Source: Viscum album (Eukaryota > Streptophyta > Magnoliopsida > Santalales > Viscaceae). Taken from it: 64,000 bases of DNA. Numbering within the stretch: the first letter of the stretch is position 1; each line of letters begins with the position of its first letter. The position numbers and the translations under genes were made by a program. Of the stretch, positions 10,276 to 21,800 are shown in pieces. The DNA is taken from positions 315,972,206 to 316,036,205 of the forward strand of contig OY728119.1 of assembly GCA_963277665.1 (NCBI GenBank), given 5' to 3'. The notes beneath the pieces were generated by a model that saw nothing but the letters and a program-made list of their open reading frames with translations, made no database searches and had not been told where the DNA came from.

Positions 10276-12127
10276 GCGGGTTCGCGGTGACCACAGCTTG
10301 TGCCTGCGACCAAGAGAGTCGACCCAGCCTGCTCATGGGGCGGTTGGGGCCTCGATCCCGGTCAGGCATATAAGTTCCCCTGCTCAATATTTCCAGGGAC
10401 CAGATGATATGCATTGGTGGTGGCTTAGGCCATAGTAGCCATCAACGTTGACACCCCTTGGAAGGCGTACTTCTCATCTTATGCCCGATGTTGGTGTCGG
10501 GCCGGACAAACCGAGCCTGGTGGTGCAGGCACGTAGCTTACCTTCTCCTCCTACAGCAAGACTAGGCAGTGGTGCTAATGTGGCCGGGTGGGAGCCCTTT
10601 CTAGGAATACCTGGATTTGGACTCTAATCGGGCTGGGCCAGACATCACCTACCACATCAGCGTAAGGCAGGGAGTTTTCAAGGCGCTCCAGGGACAGTCT
10701 CCCGAAGCGGTTATATGTCAGGGTGTGGAGAAATGTCTCCCTACGTGGCCCTCGGGGGCGATATTGGCGACAAGGCACAGACACCTCCTGATCCAGGTAG
10801 GCCATATCCCTGGTTGGGATTATGCCCTTCTCTTCCTAATGACACACGAGGTCGTTAATTACCCTTCGCCGGATAACTTCTAATGGGGAGAGAGGGAGTG
10901 GGTTCCCTATGGTCACAGATGTAGATTCTGTCATGGAAGATGTGGAACCACATGGGATGGCTATGTTGGCGCTTCCCCTGCCACTGCGTTGATGGTCAAC
11001 TGGTGATCGCATCTTGGGTGCATCAAACAGATTCTTGAGAAGCAGGGAGATTAACTCATTAGTACTGAAATAAAAGGAATCGACAAATAATCCCCCAACT
11101 CCATACCTTCTCCTGTGGCCGGTAAGAGGGATCCACGCTAACAATGTCGAATAACGGGAGGTCCAACGTTCTACTACCCCAACATCTGGTGAGTTTCATG
11201 CCAGGCCCATTATTTCCTTAGAAGGACCCAATGCCAGATAACTGGATCCGGTGACACTTCAATCCATTGATGCCTCAAGTGCTACTAATCTCTATATTGA
11301 GGAGAATAAATTCACTTCGGGTTCACCATTTCTGTTTCTGACGCTTTCGACGGGGCGCACATGTCCGTCTTGTTCGGGGATGAGAGGTGCAGTTTTTGTC
11401 ACCCCGCGTTCCCTCTTTCCAAAGGTGGGTGGAATTTTCTCCTTATTCAGGGATGTCTGCTCCTTGATTTAAACAGGATGATGGCATATAAATTCTTCCA
11501 TACATGGATTCCTCCTCGAAACTCGTCACCTAGTCCGGGTCTCCCTCATAGACTTAAGACATTTGTTCATGAAACTCTTCCAGGCGCCATATCTTTATAG
11601 ACTCAAATTAATTACACTACTTCTGTCAGGACATTCCAATGGTTCTGGTCAGGGTAGCAACCTTTGGTTAGGGGAGTAGTCACGTTGGGAATCACTAGCG
11701 TGTCTGGATGCTGGGGGATTGGTGTGTCTATCTTCTGTCACTTATTATAGGGCTTCTCGAGGGCGTGGTATCCAGAGGCATCCCACATGGAACGCGGGTA
11801 ATCATATGCCATGGTCATGTATCTGAGGTTTTCTTTAGCTTCCCATGTTTAACACGGGGTATGCCGCAGGTTTAACGTTTAGCAGAGACAGATCAGGGTG
11901 ATCAGAAAACTGACTATACTGGATCAGATGGAGGAACACCCTGGAGGGAACACTAATACTGGGGACATCATGTGGGTGGCCTCTTGAATGATATTAGATG
12001 GAATGGGGAATAAGGTGGCATGATCCAACTGGGATGTGGCATCACGGGTAAGAATCATGATGGATGATGTAAGGTTTCGTGAGGGGGTGGTGAATGGAAT
12101 GGAACCGTCATGAGGAAGACAATGGTT
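10276..12127. other. GC-rich non-coding stretch
   Basis: I see no domain, RNA gene or clean repeat. Short open stretches on both strands do not resemble known proteins. It is probably part of the long untranslated or LTR portion of the Tat-like element, judged only from composition and position. Confidence 0.35.
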
Positions 12128-13405
12128 TTGGGCGTGAGCCTCGAAGAGGCTTCCTACATATCCCCGTGGCAGAGAATCAAAGTCCACGTAGTTCATCTGA
12201 TGACAGCTTGCTGTCGATTGGGGATTTCAATGGATTATTACTGGACTGGGACACAACAGCTTACTGTTGGATGGGTTCATAACGACTTACCACTGGATGG
12301 GGTCCACGGTTTAATGTCATGCAGGATGGGGCGAACTGACCTGAAGGGGGTTGGAACTACTGGGTGTTGGGCTTGAACCTCGTTGAGGCTTACTACGTAC
12401 CTCACCTTGGTAAGGATCAAATACCATGTAGTTCAGATGGTGGAATTTAGGGCTTACCCTCTCAAGAGGCCCAGGGTATCGGTGAACCGACCTGGAGGAG
12501 GACCTACGGTCCAATGGTTATTGGGATTGAACCTCGTGAAGTCTTCCTACATACCATGCCTTGGAAAGGATCAAAATCCTCATAGTTCAGATGGGGAATT
12601 TGGGGCATACGCTCTGAGGCGGCCCAATGAGTTGATGAACTGATGTGAAGATGGTTAGAATGACTAGTGTTGGGATTGAACCTCAGGGAGGATTCCTACG
12701 AACCCTACCATGGCAAGTATTAGAGATCTCGTAGTTCGGATGGTTAGGAACCGACGTGAAGGTGGACCTAGGGTACAATGAGTGGTGGGCTTGAACCTCG
12801 TAGAGGCTTCTTACATACCTTACCTTGGAAAGGATCAAATATCTCACAGTTCAGGTGAAAAAGTGTCTATTGAACTAATGTGAAGGGGTGCTGGGACAAC
12901 TGGGTGTAGGGATTGAACCTCAGGGAGGCTTCCTACGTACCTTTCCTCAACAAGGATCAAATTCCTCGTAGTTCGGAATTGTGAGAACTGACGTGAAGGG
13001 GGTCGGAACCATTGGGTGGTGGTCTTGAACCTCGGGGAGGCTTCAAACATACCTTACCTTTGAAAGGGTAAAAGACCTCATACTTCATGTTGTTGGGTGT
13101 GGGGAATACACTCTAGGCTACCCAGGGTGTTGGTGAACCATCGTGAAGATGGTCAGAACATCTGTGTGTTGGTGGGCTTGAACCTCAGTGAGGCTTCCAA
13201 CGTACCCATCCTGGGCAAGGATCAATGATCTAGTAGTTTAGATGGTTGGGAGTGGGGCTAACACTCTAGGATAACCAGGGTGTTGGTGAACCGACGGGAA
13301 GATGGTCAGAATGACCGGGTGTTGGTGGACTTGAACCTTGGGGAGGCTTCCTACGTACCTTACCTTAGCAAGGATCCAAGACCTCGTAGTTCAGGTGTAT
13401 GGGTG
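12128..13405. repeat. Long-unit tandem repeat, ~115-155 bp, about 9 copies
   Basis: Each unit contains a core of about 68 bases: ttgaacctcg-ggaggcttcc, then tacgtacctt, then aaggatcaaa and tcgtagttcaga. Cores begin near 12133, 12371, 12525, 12675, 12790, 12911, 13025, 13178 and 13330. The linkers between cores vary in length and often carry ggtgaaccgacg. A diverged version of the core is present at 640-735 and 900-1000. This fits subrepeats within an LTR or UTR of the Tat-like element. Confidence 0.75.
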
Positions 13406-14875
13406 TGGGGATTACAGTCTAGGATACCCAAGAAGGATGTCGGGATTGGTGCTTACTCTAAGGCCACATGAGTCATGCTTATTGTGAGAAACAAGAGGCA
13501 GCAGAGACATGATGATCACTTCATGAAAGGGGCGTCCATGGGAAGTGGAGTGGGGCTTACACGTGATCGTATCCTAGAGAGGAAACATGGGCTTATGCGT
13601 GGTTAGCAGCTCGAAGTGGTTGGGACTTACTCCAGGAGGGAGGCCTATTGGAGACAAAGCGCAGTGGGAGAGGGATTTGGGACAATGAAAGAAGAACCAC
13701 CATTCCCCATCCCGCCCATTGCTGGCCCTAAGGACCGAAGAAGGAAGGAGGTGTAGGGATGGTACCTCCTACAAGAAATCTAGGGGCTGACACTAAGATG
13801 GTTTCCCTTTCCCCATGGACAAATGCAACTCCCATAAGGATCATATCATCCCCTGTGGAGACTAGTGGGCCTGGAGAATGTCCAAGGTAGGGGTACCCCG
13901 CATGCGAGGCACGGGGAGAGGTTTCAATTTAACGTCATGTGCTGAGGAAGAAGGTTATTGGCAGTTTATCATCCTACTTCTCGTACAAGGTGGGTTCTCT
14001 CCACACCCCTAGGACATACATAACTGGTACCCTCTGGTCCTTGTGGAAGGGAAGGCATCAGCAATGCCGTGGCGAGGGGGTGTCACGGAGCGAACCATCG
14101 GGGGGTCCATTTTAGCATGGTTATGTGAAGAAGAAATAGCCATTAATGTGCCTATGAGAAGAAGCATGAGGTGAAGAAACGCAACAGGCAGTATTTTCCA
14201 AGGGATATTGAAATCACATCATGCAAACCTAGAGCGCCGCACGGGAAAAGGAATTTCAAAGTAGAGTGGTTTGTAGGTAGGGTCCTTGTGAATCTCTATT
14301 GCTCCACGTGGCGGAGGGAACTTGTGAAGGGGTGTGCTTTACGAAGTGGGTTTCCTTAGCCTAAGCATAGGGCAGAGGTGTATATGGGATGTGCTTCATG
14401 AAGTGGAAAGGCATTCGTGGAGAACTGCCTCATGGAGCAAAGGATCCTCATGAAGCAAGGTGTCGTGAAGCAATGTTCATCGCGAAGTACAGTGACCCTA
14501 CCATATCATGTGGATCATGTGTAAAAGAAGGGTTTTTAGTGAATCATAAATGCTCCATGATGACCTGAGTCCCCTTGAAGATCCCCTTAGTTCGCGGAGG
14601 CCCTTAGGATATGTGAAAGGCATCCCTCTCAGAAGTGAGGATGAAAATGAGACAAAGGGGAGGAATTTCGCGGAGCAGAAGTACCTTGCACAGATCATGG
14701 TTCATAGAGAAGATGGGTGCTTCGCGATTCGAGAGCTAGGAAGTTAAAAGGTTGGATTTTATGTCCCTTGAACTTGGGGGGAGTCTGATATTTATAAGGG
14801 ATAGGCGCCACGGAGTAGTTCTTGCTCAGTGCGAAGAGGAAGTCGTTTGCTCCGCGGCCTGTCGTGAACGTCAAA
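13406..14875. other. GC-rich non-coding DNA with a TATA-like site
   Basis: No coding domain is seen. Short motifs built on gcttcgcgaagc and gcggagc recur and grade into the 55-bp array that follows. A TATA-like stretch (atatttataaggg) lies at about 14789-14801 on the plus strand. With the possible primer-binding site at 15377 this could be part of a plus-strand LTR, but that is unproven. Confidence 0.35.
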
Positions 14876-15298
14876 TGCGGTCGCGGAGCTTTACCGCATC
14901 CTTGCTTCGCGGCGGGTTACAAACATCAAGGGTAGTATCAAAGCGTTACCACCTCCTTGCTTCGTGGTGGGACACAAACGTCATGGATGGTCGCGGAGTG
15001 TTACCACCTCTTTTCTTCGTGGTGGGTCGCAGATGCCAAGGGTTTTCGTGGAGCGTTACAGACTCCTTTCTTTGTGGAGGGTTGCGAACGACAAGGGTGG
15101 CCATGGAGCGTTACCTCTTCCTTGCTTCGCGGCGGGCTGCGAACATCAAGGGTGGATAAGGAGCGTTACCACCTCCTTGCTTTGTAGTTGGTCGTGAATG
15201 TCAAGGGTGGTCGCGAAGCGTTACCACCTCCTTGCTTCCCGGCGGGTTGTGAATGTTAAGGGTGGTCGTGGAGCGTTACTTCCTCCTTGCTTCGAGGC
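14876..15298. repeat. 55-bp tandem repeat, about 8 copies
   Basis: Units of the type ggtcgcggagcgttaccacc, then tccttgcttcgcggcgggt, then gcgaacatcaaggg repeat with a very regular 55-base step starting near 14878, 14933, 14988, 15044, 15099, 15154, 15209 and 15264. The unit is not a multiple of three and largely lacks stop codons, which gives spurious open frames over the array. No protein family is recognisable, so I treat it as a minisatellite in the LTR/UTR and not as a gene. Confidence 0.85.
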
Positions 15299-15365
15299 AT
15301 CACGGTGTGGCCAGTTCTCCATGAATGGGCTTCTCAAGGCAGCCGTCAATTCGATGGCTTTTTCT

Positions 15366-15400
15366 CCTCCCCACATTTTGGCATCAACAATGTGGTAATG
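15366..15400 (+). promoter_or_regulatory. Possible LTR end and primer-binding site (plus strand)
   Basis: A pyrimidine-rich stretch ending in ctcctccccaca is followed by ttttggcatcaacaatgtgg. This resembles the junction between an LTR 3' end and a TTGGCGCC-type primer-binding site of Tat-like elements. It would imply a plus-strand element starting here, opposite in orientation to the gag-pol relic at 1.4-8 kb. No matching downstream LTR was identified. Confidence 0.3.
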
Positions 15401-15628
15401 GACAAGACATGAGTTGTTATGGAATGAACCTATTGGGTAGGGTCATTATTGTGATAGGAATAGTCTTTGGATGGTCGATCTTCATTAGGATGACAGTGAG
15501 TAAGTGAATATGATATTATTTGGTTCTGTATAAATACTATATTTATGTTTTAGATTTGTATTTGAATGAGTCGATGTATTTAAATAAGGATTATAATGTT
15601 TTAGATGTGATCATAAGGTAGTTTATGA

Positions 15629-15835
15629 GGTGAACCCTAGTTCATGACAATGTTTAGTGGTTGAAGCAATTTCACCGTGTGGTTCATAAGGTGAACCAGC
15701 TATTCATGACATGGTTCTGGGAGTAAACCGGTTTTTTCATGTAGTTTAGGGGTGAACCAACGATTCATAACATGTTTCAGGGGATAAATCTATTTATTCT
15801 CATGATTTAGGTGGTGAATCATATGAAAAAACATA
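15629..15835. repeat. 61-bp imperfect tandem repeat, ~3.3 copies
   Basis: Units begin ggtgaacc at 15629, 15690, 15751 and 15813. Each continues with a ttcatgaca-like block and a second a-ccg/ttt-catg block. Divergence between units is high. It sits at the start of the AT-rich half of the window. Confidence 0.6.
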
Positions 15836-16480
15836 GTAAATGTATCTTTTCAGAAGAAAATTATTAGGAAAGAATGGGAATGTGGTTTTGTGTTTTGGGA
15901 ACATTATATTTGGTATGATGGTGATATTTAGAGTTTGGCTCTAGCCTTTCATGGAAAAGTTCAACGTTTGCAGGCCTTGTGTTTAGACAGTGACTACTCA
16001 TTAGATCCAATATAGAATTAGAGATGATAGGTAGTATCAGCTTCTTATGGGTGTTCTTATATATGTTTGGGTGAGGTTAAATGGAAAATGCATCTAGCGG
16101 TTCATTGGATCACCGGGGATATGTTTGATAGATTATTCCAATGGTGGGAAAAATTATAGGAAACAATCAATCCTGATGAGATGAGTTTTATGGTGGGCAG
16201 AACCATGAATCTGATGATGAATTTTATGAAACAATGGTGTCATGAGATGTGAATATTATATGGAGTGTCATATCGATGTTTTAGTGATGATTATGGGCAG
16301 TGGATCAAGTTCAGATGAGTGGTGTTCCTCGGGTATAGAGTTTCACAATGGAATCCCATTAAATATCTGAAATGGAATGCAACAAACTGATCATTGATCA
16401 GTGACCTGAGTTGGTTAGGTGTGTTTCATGAATTACTGATGAGACTTATTGAGGATGAGAAGTGTTGTGGGGGGGGGGTT
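15836..16480 (+). other. Possible coding relic of unknown family
   Basis: One plus-strand frame stays fairly open with scattered stops and yields protein-like phrases such as GKVQRLQALCLDSDYSLDPI, WKMHLAVHWITGDMFDRLF and MSFMVGRTMNLMMNFMKQWC. The tryptophan-rich, amphipathic composition is reminiscent of retrotransposon gag, but I cannot match it to a family. It may equally be chance, because the local base composition is only moderately AT-rich. Comparison with other copies in the genome would decide. Confidence 0.25.
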
Positions 16481-18554
16481 GTAAATACTCGCACCTATTC
16501 GAGTGTGATAATTCAAGATTTAATTTTAACGATTAATTTATAGGATGATTCATTTTAAGAATTTGGATTATTACTAGAGTTATGAGCCTTTGAACATCCA
16601 AAAATAATTTTTTTAAAAGTCACTCATGGCTCGAGTGACTTCCTGGGGGTTTGTGAGGAAACCTGAGGACTAGTCGGTGGCTGAAGTTTATTGAAAAATA
16701 TTGCAGTAGTCCATTCACATCATGAAAGGTGTATTCACATCTTAATAACACTTCATGGGGTGTTACAGGGGAATTTAGGTTATAAAAGGTGGTCTAGGGG
16801 TATTTTTAAAAAAATTCATGGCATGATTCCTATCACCACACCATAAAAGTGGCCCAGTGATTTTTTTTATAAATTTAAATAGTGGGATCACACCCGCCCA
16901 CTTTCTTCTTTAGACAAAGGAGACACATGGGGTGTCCTTAGGCAAAACCTACCCCCTCTCTTTTTTCCAATATTTTGCGTGGTTTTAAGTGAGTTTTGAT
17001 GGTGTAAGAGGTAAAGTTCTTCCTTAACCTTATCTTCTCCTTATTTTTACACCATCATTCTGATTTCACTGAATTCTGGTTTAGGGTTTTGGATATTTCC
17101 CCCAAAATAGAGTGAAAATCACCCTGATCAATGAGGAATTCATGCAACCTAGCTAGTAGAAATCTTGTTATAACATCCACCTATAACTGTTCATTATTTA
17201 TTAAATGGTATTTTCTGCCATATAATTATTTTGGGTTTTTATTTAAATTAAATTAAATTAAATTATGTAAATTATTCTAGTGATTTTGTCATGGGATTGG
17301 ATTGGTACTGGGGGTCTACTGCGGGCCTCCCATGGATATTGTCTTTGGCATTAGCACAATGTGATGACATGGTGATTTTGCAATGAATATTACTACTTCT
17401 AATTAAATTATTTAATTGATTATATTACATATAATAATTTTTTTGATATTCGTTCTATGAATTAAGATCTCGACTTATGATAGGAGTATGAATTGGGCTC
17501 GGATAGGCCTTGGATGCTAATGAAAACCCTTATTAATAAGTGGTAAAGGTTTAAATTTGTATTATATGCATGGTGACATGTGGATTTACCATCTAAGGGA
17601 GATAAGCCTATGGATTAAATTAATTGGTAAATTTTAAATTAATAATATTGATAATACAATTAAGGGAAGTTGACTAATTAAATTAACCATTCCCCATTAA
17701 AAGAGTGAGTCCAAGGGTCATGAAGACCCCTTGTGAACTGTCTTTTTGCCTCATTCATTTATGGATGAGGCCAAAACTATTAATATACAGAGTGGCATCC
17801 AAACCTCTTAAGATACAAGGTTAGACCAAATGAGACTCATTATCCCAAGTGTTAAGGATTAAGACACCTAGAACCTGGAGCCAAGGGTGATATTAGATAT
17901 TTTATGCAATGTAGGACTTATGGGAACCCCTTTTGTGATTTTGAGCTATTTGGGGATTATTAAGATGAGTGCAGGATGGGTGATACTCTTCTTTCCATTG
18001 CGACACAGCCTAAATGGACACACCTTAGGAAACCCATGATCGGGTTGGGTGGTAGACTGACCAAAAGTGACCTTGAGGATAAAGATAGGTTATATTCCAT
18101 ATCATAACTATTACACTAGTGGTGAGTCCCCATGTGGATTATCAGGTCATGCTACCATATTGAGGATGTTTATGGGTGTGACATACTTAGATCATTAAGA
18201 GTTGACCCAAGACCTTTGTTAAGAATGAGGACCCTTCATGAGGGTGCCTATGATATACTATGAACCAAGTGACAGGAGTGGGTGCCTCATTAATATAACA
18301 ACCCTTAGCGAGTATGTATAGACTTGGGTAGATATGGTTACATGTGTAACATTAGAAATCAAACCAAACATGTGATTTCAAGAGGATATGAATATTTTTG
18401 TTGGGAATGGGCATTCAAAAAACCAATTTTATTTATTTTTTATAGAAGGTTAAAAAATATACCCTCAAGGAATATGTGACATAGTACGGTTTACATGGAC
18501 TTGGATCATGTATATGAATCAGAGCTAGAAAGGACTTAGATATTGGTGATCATT
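16481..18554. other. AT-rich non-coding stretch
   Basis: No gene is seen. It contains a run of nine or more G near 16470, an (AATTA)n-like microsatellite around 17243-17267, and text resembling LTR or untranslated retrotransposon DNA between 17.7 and 18.4 kb. No LTR boundary could be fixed. Confidence 0.4.
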
Positions 18555-18885
18555 TTCTCCTTTAATTTGGAGCTTTAATGTTTGGACTACCATGGGATGG
18601 GTCCCTAGAGTCTTAAGTTATATTAATTGGAGCTTCCATGGACTTGGATCTTGGATTTTTGGAGCTTCTATGGATTTTGAGCTCAGATGATGGAGCTACA
18701 ATGGATTTGGAGCTCAAATATTTATACTATCAAGGGATGGGTTGTTGGAGCTATGAGGTACATAGTTTATAGATACCACAGATTTAGAGAACAAATGTAT
18801 GGAGCTTTCATAGATTTGGAGCTCAGATATTGGAGATTTCATGGATTAAGAGCTTGGATCTTTAGACATACATGGGATGGGTCCC
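18555..18885. repeat. Diffuse repeat of a ggagctt-catggattt motif
   Basis: Variants of tggagcttccatggatttgg recur about every 30-60 bases (for example near 18568, 18632, 18660, 18691, 18709, 18747, 18799, 18819 and 18838), with an accompanying gggatggg block. The spacing is irregular. This is probably an old simple tandem array that has decayed. Confidence 0.4.
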
Positions 18886-21800
18886 CAGATCCATGAGGAT
18901 ATGATTGTGGATACCATTCATGTAGATGACACATGTAATTGGGAGTCGTGGTCACCATGACGTGCTCAAAGATACCCAGAAACTAGATTAATGAGGTATA
19001 GTCAATCTGGGTCCTAGACCTAAGGATCGACAAAGGTGTATTGTTTATTTATTTTTATAATAGTTATTTATTTAATCCAGTCGAGCATGTCACATGATCA
19101 AATCACCATACTTCTAGTTAGAGACTGCATTGGTGGATACCTACTATGTTTTTTACTCACACCTTACTTGTGTAGCCATGGCACTTGGGTACTCGAGAAA
19201 CATTTACATAGTCATTATAGGCATAGGATTATTCATTGCTTAAGATCAGGTTTAATATGGTAGAATATGAAAACATGGATGATATCAAGAGACTAGGACA
19301 TGCTATGGATTTGAGTTAAAGTGGAACTATATATTTTGTTTCTTATGTTGATTTTTATATGTGACCATCCTAGTGGATGGTCAGTCTAATTATATGACTA
19401 TATGCTTCCACATAGTTTATTATTGATGGTTCTCATTTATTTATTTACCTCCTCGTACTATGATGGATGTTTTCAATTTTTGGTTGATTCTTGGTTATTG
19501 ATTTATGATATTGTACATTGATATAAGGGGTGTACCCCCCCCCCATGATACCTTCTTAGAACACCACTACTAGTTTCTATCCTCTAGCATTTAGTGTGGT
19601 GTGATCTATGTGACATAGAGAAAAAGGATAATTAATGTTCACAATAATCCAAATAATGGTATTATAGTATGGTTATGAAATCCCTTGTTTACATCAAAAC
19701 TGGTAAAACTCATCTGGAATTTGAATATTGCAATATTTTTTCTTTGGTGAGTTACAAGGTATAAGATTAATTAGGGATTTAATGGAAGAAAATCAGAGAG
19801 TCGTCTCATTCTAGTATATGTTCTCACCTATGGATCCTTTTGAATTGAAGTTTAATTTGGGGACTACATTGAATCACCAAAAACATTGAGCGAACTTCCA
19901 TACTTTATTAATCTAAACTTGGTTACATAATGGTTGGAAATTATATATTGAAAACTAATTAAAATTATTTTTATATTATAAGATTTCAGTAAGAGTAACC
20001 ATGATATTTATAAATAATGAAAATTTGTTTATCATTTAACTTCACATGATTCATCTCTTTAACTTTATTTTAGGGGATAAATTTGGCATTCCATTTATGT
20101 TTTTTGAACTTTTAGAATGCATTGGAAGACTATGGCCCTCACTCTAATTCACTTCATTTAAAATTGGGTTTTTATATTGAAATTTAAAAATGTTTATTTT
20201 AATTATTACTCAATTTTGAATCCAATGTGAAAAAGTGAAAGAAAATAGATGGTTAATCATGGTGTAATAGAGGATCCCATCTGTTGTCCATATACTTGGA
20301 GCTTCATAATTTTTAATTTCCTACTTAATCTAAACATTGGTTTCATTTTAAATTGAGTTTTAAATATATTTTTTATATTATTGCCTATTTTCACCATTTA
20401 GGTTCTTAATGGAATCAATTAGGATAGTTTTCATTTCATGGAAAGTGATTGAAATGGATATTATTTTGTGGAAAAATCATCATTTTTTAGGAAAACTTGC
20501 ATATTTTATAATTTTTTTTCTCTTTTAATTTTTAAAATATACTTCTAACTTATTTAGTGAATGAATTTGTTGAAAGGTATTTACTCATGATGAAATAGTG
20601 AAAAAATTCAAGCAAGTTACATTTGTTATTTTCATATTTGGAATGCTTTAATAGTTTTATTGCATGATTTTTATGCATAATAAGGAACTCAATTTGAACT
20701 TCAATATAAAGCATGCAATTTCATATTGAAAAGATCCATGTGCACTATAAATTATATATTTTATCTGGCTGGAATCCATTTTTCATGCTATGTAATTATT
20801 TTTTGGTTGTGTTGTGGTGGAAAATATGTTGATTTTTGGCTTTATTATCATTGTTTGTAAATTTATTGCCGCTAATGCTAAAAATAATTTTTAACTTTAA
20901 TTTGTTTAGTTTTATTTCTACCTTGAAGTTCATAATTAAGAACATTGTTGGGTTTTATATATCGGGGGAAGGGCCTTTATATGTTATAAAATATTTTTAA
21001 TAGATTATACATCAAAATTATTGGATATATTTTCCAAATTGATTGAGATTGAACATTAGATTACATATCCAATGAGTATAATTTTTTTTAATTTTTTTAG
21101 ATATTAATTATACTATAATTTAATAATAATGTTTATTTCCCAATGGATTCAATATGGAAATATAATTTCTCCTGATCTATTGAAAAATAGTTTGTGTGTA
21201 CTTGTGGGAGTCTATTTATTCAATTGGATTTGATATTTTTATTACAGTTAAACTGATAAAATTTGCATTCAAATGGTCCGAGAAACCAAATCCTAATATT
21301 GGTTGAGTAGTTTGTGGTGAAACAAATGTTTTGATTTTAATTATTTTGAGTGTCTATTTTTTGTTTAAACTCACTTATCCACTATGTTGCATATTTAATT
21401 ATGATTAGATGTTAAGTTATGGGTTAAATATTTGATTTTGTGCATGTTCACTAAGGATAAAAAGAGAAGTTTGGGAGATAATTTCAATGAAAAATTTGGT
21501 TAGTTAAATTCATTTTAAAATTTCCAAATTTGACCATCCTTTTCAAAACAGTAAATCATATTTTTACCAAATATTTTCATTTTTGAGATTAATTCTTCAT
21601 TTTTTTCTAGAATAATTCCATTGGGGAAAGGTCATTTTGAAAATCATCTCTTTTTAGAATTATAATTATTCCTTTTTGAGATGAATTTCCACTTTTATTG
21701 ATTTTTTGAATTGATTTATTGAGGAAAATAAATGGATTATGTTTGGGTAAATTTGATGAAATTATAGTTTTTATCTATTTTAATCATATCTATTTTGTGA

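Noticed and set aside
14752..15398. Four overlapping open frames with repeats of the type LLRGGL-TSR
   Set aside because: All come from the 55-bp tandem array read in different frames. A step that is not a multiple of three and the lack of a preferred frame argue against coding.
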